Shown here in pieces: positions 60,570-64,000 of a stretch of 64,000 bases of DNA; within the stretch, counting starts at the first letter, position 1; the number at the start of each line of letters is the position of its first letter. The notes below the pieces were generated by a model that was not told the DNA's origin, did not search any database, and worked only from the letters and a program-made list of their open reading frames with translations. Source of the stretch: an uncultured Coriobacteriales bacterium (GTDB taxonomy: Bacteria > Actinomycetota > Coriobacteriia > Coriobacteriales > QAMH01); assembly GCA_934646835.1 (NCBI GenBank), contig CAKUES010000001.1:1-64000 (forward strand). The letters run 5' to 3'. The position numbers were made by a program, and so were the translations under genes.

Positions 60570-60588
60570 TAAGTGCTTTAGAGACTTA
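60570..60588 (+). promoter_or_regulatory. TAAGT-N9-ACTTA dyad, candidate ArsR operator
   Basis: A 5-bp perfect dyad in an A/T-rich stretch in the divergent region between the importer operon and the arsR-type gene. Its placement suits autoregulation by the ArsR protein and control of the importer operon; this is inferred from position. Confidence 0.35.
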
Positions 60589-60736
60589 TTCTCATTTCGA
60601 TAATCGTCCACTCGTTATGCAGGGCGAACGGTTAAGGTGGTAGCAAGCAGAGATCGAGGGGCGTCCACCCCATCGAAGATGCCCGCAATCCACTTGCACG
60701 AGTCAAGGCTGACAAGAAAGAAAGGGGGAGTTTTCC

Positions 60737-61078
60737 ATGAGCGAGAAATGCTGCATTGGCGACGGCAGCCCCACGGAGGAACTCACCTCGTTTGACGTCA
60801 ACCCTGCATCCGCAGACCAAATGGCCGCCCTCTTCAAGGCGCTTGGCGACAAGCGCCGCCTCGAGATCATGGAGATCGTCGCCGATGAAGGCGACGCCTG
60901 CGCCTGCGCGCTGCTCGACGAGCTCGAGATCAGCCCCTCCACCCTGTCGCACCACACCCGCATCCTCACCCAAGCCGGCCTGCTCAACTGCTACCGTAAG
61001 GGCAAGTGGGCCCACTACCTCGTCAACGAGTCCGGCGTCGAGGCCGCCTGCGCGCTCTTGGGACGCCTGGCCAAATAG
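60737..61078 (+). CDS. ArsR/SmtB family transcriptional regulator
   Basis: A 113-residue winged-helix repressor. It has the family core A-L-G-D-K-R-R-L-E-I-M-E-I-V, and the recognition helix region I-S-P-S-T-L-S-H-H-T-R-I-L-T-Q-A-G-L. Cys residues occur at M-S-E-K-C-C near the N-terminus and in D-A-C-A-C-A-L-L-D, in the helix where ArsR-type sensors bind As(III) or metal ions (usually C-x-C), so a thiophilic metal or metalloid effector is likely. AAGGGGGAG precedes the ATG. It is followed after 18 bases by a molybdopterin oxidoreductase gene and is divergent from the metal-importer operon, so it may regulate both. Confidence 0.9.
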   Translation: MSEKCCIGDGSPTEELTSFDVNPASADQMAALFKALGDKRRLEIMEIVADEGDACACALLDELEISPSTLSHHTRILTQAGLLNCYRKGKWAHYLVNESGVEAACALLGRLAK

Positions 61079-61096
61079 AGCGTCAAGTATCGAACC

Positions 61097-63514
61097 ATGA
61101 CCACCCATCCATCTGCATGCCAAGGCTGCTCGGCCTGCTGCGCCGTCCTCGTCGAAGAAAGCGACGGTGTGATAACGGCCGTGAAGGGCAGCCCCGCCTC
61201 CCCCGCCACAGGCGGCGCAGTCTGCCCCGCACTGCAGATCACCTTGCAGCAGCTTGCCGACCCCGACCGCGTGACGACGCCGCTGCTGCGCACCAATCCC
61301 GTCAAGAAGCGCGGTGAAAACCCCAGATTCAAGCCTGTGAGCTGGGACCTTGCGCTCGACCTGATTGCCGAGCGCATGCTCGAGCTGCGCCGCGAAGGCA
61401 AAGGCGAGCGCTTGGTCGTGAGTCGCGGGCGTTGCACGGGTATCTCGAACCTGCTCTTCAAGGCACTGCCGGACATCTTCGGCACGCCCAACCGCATCAC
61501 GCACGACGGCATCTGCGCGGAAGCCGAGAAGCTCGCCTGCGGCAGCATGGACGGCATCTGGGATTACCGCGACTTCGACTTTGCCAACGCGAAATGCATC
61601 GTCTTGTGGGGCGCAGACCCACTTGTCTCCAACCGCTTCAAATCCATCGCCAACAAGCTACTTCCCAAGCTCGCAGAAGACGTGCGCGTCTTCGCCGTCG
61701 ATCCCCATCTCTCCTACACCGCCACGCGCCTGGGCACTGACTGCTGGGTGCCCATCATCCCCGGCACCGACGGCGCGCTGGCGCTCGCAATGGCCCACGT
61801 CATCCTGATCGAGGGCCTGTGGAGCAAGGACTACGTCGGCGATTTTGCCGACGGGTGTAACCGCTTCGAGCCGGGCGGCGAGGTCGACCCCGCTTGTTTT
61901 GAGGAGCGCGGCACGCTCGGGCTGGTCGACTGGTGGAACAGCGAGCTGCGCTGTCGTACGCCACAGTGGGCGGCACCGCTTTGCGGCGTGTCAGTCAGCC
62001 GCATCGTCGAGATGGCGCGTGTCCTTGCCGCAGCCGGGAGCCGCAGCATCTCCTGGATTTCCCCCGGCGTCACCATGACGGCGCGTGGTCTTGCGAGCGG
62101 CATGGCCTGCCACGCCCTCAACGCCCTCATGGGCTCGATCGACAGCGCTGGCGGCGTAAGGCGCCTACCCCTGCTGGGCTGCGCGCCATGGCCCTCGACC
62201 GAGCCGTACCAAGACACCGAGGCACATCGCACAAACGCCTGCGAGCCCGTCGACCAGCGCTGCCACCGGGGCCTCATGGCTGCTAAGGACGGCGGCATCC
62301 ACGCAAACGCACTCACCGACAGGCTGGCCGACGCCATCTTGAGCGACGAGCCCTACCCCGTCGAGATGATGATCGGCTATTGGAACAACTTCGCGTTCTC
62401 CTGCAGCGATACGCAGCGCTGGGAGGAGGCGCTGGCAAAGCTGCCGTTCTTCGTCCACGTGACCACCAATATCTCGGAGACCTCATGGTTTGCCGACCTC
62501 GTCTTGCCGGCAAAGAGCCACCTCTACGAGAGCTGGGGCTACGCCGTGAGCCGTATGCAGGGTCATAGCTGCGTCTGCCTGCAGACCCCCGCCGTCGACG
62601 CGCCGGGCGAGGCGCGCGCAGACGAGAGCGAGTTTCCCTTCATGCTCGCTCAAAAGCTCGCGGAGAAGGGATTCCCTGCACTGCTCGACTACTACCGAGA
62701 TTGCTTCCCGGAGGTGCTGACGGGTAAGGTGCCGAGCAACGGCACCGAGCTCGGCCGCAACGCCGTGCAGCAGATCACGCGCCCCCTGTGGGAGGCCGCA
62801 GGCGGTTGGGAGTGCTTCTTGAGCAGCGGCGTTGCCGAGGGCATCGGCGCCAAAGCCCCGCTGCGAGCAGCGGGAGAGATCACGGAGCTTCCCACTCCCA
62901 GCGGGCGCTTCGAGTTTCGCAGCTCTGTCATCGCGCGCATGCTCGCGGAGTACGCGACGCCCCACGGCATCAGCCAGCAGCAGGCCGTGTCAGAGCTTGG
63001 TTACGAGTGCAGCCCGCAGCTGCTTGCCCTACCGCATTGGGAGGCGCCGGCACGTGTTGGCGATGCTGCCAACTACCCGCTGGTGTTCAGCCAACACCGC
63101 GCCTACGCGAGCCTCGAGGGGCGCTCTGCGAACACGGAGCTCTTCCAGAGGATGAAGGGTATGGACCCCGGCGACGAGGCCTGGGGCGACGTGCTCAAGG
63201 TCCATCCCGCAGACCTCGCGAGGCTGGGTATCGAGGATGGGGCGATGGCGCGTCTGGTGTCTCCCATCGGCAGCGCTGCCATCAAAGTCCGCGCATGGGA
63301 GGGCGTGCTGCCCGGCGTCGTCTCCAAATGCTACGGGCAGGGGCATTGGGCGTACGGGCACATTGCGGCTGCCGACTTCGAGGAAAGCATCCCCCGCGGT
63401 GTCAACGCCAACGAGCTGATTCCCGCTGTCTACGAGGGAATCAGCGGCGCTACCGCACGTCATGGCGGCGTCATGCGCGTACGCCTCGAGCAGTTGGACG
63501 ACACACTGTCGTGA
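61097..63514 (+). CDS. Molybdopterin oxidoreductase of the DMSO reductase family
   Basis: An 805-residue enzyme. The N-terminus has Cys8, Cys11, Cys15 and Cys43, in the C-x2-C-x3-C-x27-C spacing for a [4Fe-4S] cluster. Residues ~80-560 carry the bis-molybdopterin-binding domains (L-W-G-A-D-P-L-V-S, D-P-H-L-S-Y-T-A), and the C-terminal part has the dinucleotide-binding domain (V-H-P-A-D-L-A-R-L-G-I-E-D-G). Cys140 in H-D-G-I-C-A-E-A is a plausible molybdenum ligand. There is no twin-arginine signal, so it should be cytoplasmic. It starts 18 bases after the ArsR gene, with a weak ribosome site, and no electron-transfer subunit follows. The substrate is unknown; the ArsR neighbour hints at a metalloid or sulfur compound. 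Confidence 0.88.
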   Translation: MTTHPSACQGCSACCAVLVEESDGVITAVKGSPASPATGGAVCPALQITLQQLADPDRVTTPLLRTNPVKKRGENPRFKPVSWDLALDLIAERMLELRREGKGERLVVSRGRCTGISNLLFKALPDIFGTPNRITHDGICAEAEKLACGSMDGIWDYRDFDFANAKCIVLWGADPLVSNRFKSIANKLLPKLAEDVRVFAVDPHLSYTATRLGTDCWVPIIPGTDGALALAMAHVILIEGLWSKDYVGDFADGCNRFEPGGEVDPACFEERGTLGLVDWWNSELRCRTPQWAAPLCGVSVSRIVEMARVLAAAGSRSISWISPGVTMTARGLASGMACHALNALMGSIDSAGGVRRLPLLGCAPWPSTEPYQDTEAHRTNACEPVDQRCHRGLMAAKDGGIHANALTDRLADAILSDEPYPVEMMIGYWNNFAFSCSDTQRWEEALAKLPFFVHVTTNISETSWFADLVLPAKSHLYESWGYAVSRMQGHSCVCLQTPAVDAPGEARADESEFPFMLAQKLAEKGFPALLDYYRDCFPEVLTGKVPSNGTELGRNAVQQITRPLWEAAGGWECFLSSGVAEGIGAKAPLRAAGEITELPTPSGRFEFRSSVIARMLAEYATPHGISQQQAVSELGYECSPQLLALPHWEAPARVGDAANYPLVFSQHRAYASLEGRSANTELFQRMKGMDPGDEAWGDVLKVHPADLARLGIEDGAMARLVSPIGSAAIKVRAWEGVLPGVVSKCYGQGHWAYGHIAAADFEESIPRGVNANELIPAVYEGISGATARHGGVMRVRLEQLDDTLS

Positions 63515-63528
63515 GTTTGCACGCCCGC

Positions 63529-63567
63529 TGCAACCAGATGGCGCCGACTCCGTCTGGCGCCTACGCT
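63529..63567. repeat. GTAG-footed REP-like hairpin
   Basis: A GGCGCC/GACTCCGTC copy of the family seen at 2011, 15 bases after the molybdoenzyme gene, with one change in the loop region. Confidence 0.65.
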
Positions 63568-63616
63568 GGCCTGCGACCTGCAGGGGCTGACGCGCAAACC
63601 CGTAGCGAGTTGCGGC

Positions 63617-63702
63617 GCAGTCAACACTCCCGTCAGGCTGATTTGTTGACCAAGCCATGCTTGGCATGGTCAACAAATCAGCCTGACGGGAGTGTTGACT
63701 GC
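63617..63702. repeat. Perfect 36-bp inverted repeat
   Basis: Arms 63617-63652 and 63667-63702, beginning GCAGTCAACACTCCCG, are perfect reverse complements around the 14-base loop AGCCATGCTTGGCA, which contains a further GCCA/TGGC pair. It is unrelated in sequence to the arms at 11678 and 15057 but has the same form. Confidence 0.9.
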
Positions 63703-63785
63703 AGCCAAAACCCCACGAAAACCATATAGGAGCACCACCAATACCAGATTCTGTAAAAAACTTGCAATTGAGACTTGCGCGCCTA

Positions 63786-63941
63786 ATGGATGATGTCTTA
63801 TATTGGTTCCAGCAAGTCAGTCCTCCCTCATACAATCAACTGGCTTCGCAAGAGAGCAGTTGCAGCTGTTCTCAAGCAAACTCCTTTGGATTGTTTGGCT
63901 CGAACGGGAACAGGCCCCCGTTCGAGCCAAAAGTCTTTTAG
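63786..63941 (+). CDS. Possible 51-residue reading frame before a terminator
   Basis: ATG 63786 opens a frame of 51 codons (M-D-D-V-L-Y-W-F-Q-Q ...) that stays open upstream to 63699 without another ATG. It has no clear ribosome site and its end overlaps the terminator hairpin at 63895, which argues against translation. It could equally be part of a small RNA that uses that terminator. No family is recognised. Confidence 0.2.
   Translation: MDDVLYWFQQVSPPSYNQLASQESSCSCSQANSFGLFGSNGNRPPFEPKVF
63895..63939 (+). terminator. Intrinsic terminator
   Basis: A perfect 14-bp stem, TTGGCTCGAACGGG with CCCGTTCGAGCCAA, around an 8-base loop, then AAGTCTTTT. Its transcript must start within the preceding ~190 bases or be the molybdoenzyme operon itself. 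The region 63703-63890 shows no recognised gene apart from the short frame at 63786. Confidence 0.7.
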
Positions 63942-63962
63942 GGCGGATTCCCGACCGCAACA

Positions 63963-63982
63963 GCCGCGCCTGCGGCGTTTTT
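63963..63982 (+). terminator. Second short terminator at the window end
   Basis: GCCGC and GCGGC pair around a four-base loop and are followed by GTTTTT. It may back up the terminator at 63895. Confidence 0.5.
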
Positions 63983-64000
63983 CATATTTGGCCCAAACCC

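Overview
The window looks like chromosome from a high-GC, Gram-positive-type anaerobe, most probably a member of the class Coriobacteriia (Actinomycetota). I infer this from the strong G/C bias at third codon positions, lipoprotein and twin-arginine signals, frequent GTG and TTG starts behind AGGAGG sites, leucine-rich-repeat and Ig-like surface proteins, a molybdopterin oxidoreductase and several BioB-like radical SAM enzymes. I do not assign a genus. No rRNA, tRNA, CRISPR array, integrase or complete transposase was recognised.

Layout. 0-12 kb: a membrane protein, a tRNA-dihydrouridine synthase, a hybrid sensor kinase, a TetR regulator, a broken surface-protein gene, a flavodoxin and an iron-sulfur aldo/keto reductase. 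12-15 kb: a vWA gene with an internal deletion, and a nucleotidyltransferase-like/cysteine desulfurase fusion. 15.2-23.5 kb (locus A, minus strand): a four-gene NitT/TauT-type ABC importer, then LolD/FtsX-type ABC genes, a radical SAM enzyme, a cytoplasmic LRR_5 protein and a DUF4418 membrane protein. 23.9-27.7 kb: a repeat protein, a VWA/metallopeptidase-like protein and a MoxR-like AAA ATPase. 27.9-30.2 kb: tandem radical SAM paralogues. 30.7-34.1 kb: a pantothenate operon (DUF2520 protein, panB, panC, panD). 34.7-39.7 kb (locus B, plus strand): a second importer, radical SAM enzyme and LRR_5 protein. 40-47 kb: a fifth radical SAM gene, an Ig-like surface protein, an MFS exporter with a CBS protein, and an orphan AAA ATPase. 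47.4-60.3 kb (minus strand): a ten-gene cluster joining a FecBCD-like importer to MoxR, DUF58 and DUF4129 genes and a cysteine-rich protein. 60.7-63.5 kb: an ArsR regulator and a molybdopterin oxidoreductase.

How the genes may work together. Loci A and B are paralogous: each combines an importer whose binding protein has a CC-x3-C motif with a BioB-like radical SAM enzyme and an LRR_5 protein, and their promoters share a short TCCA/TGGA dyad. This is the best candidate here for an undescribed uptake-plus-radical-chemistry pathway. The 47-60 kb cluster is a second candidate, coupling metal-type uptake to a MoxR/DUF58 module and a metallothionein-like protein.

The intergenic DNA is unusually dense in hairpin repeats of several families: 35-bp TGACAC elements often in inverted pairs, GTAG-footed REP-like hairpins, CTGAACGA hairpins, and 120-185 bp inverted repeats with a common core but different arms. 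In several families the loop or core is conserved while the stem changes in a compensatory way. All functional statements come from reading the sequence; no database search was possible.
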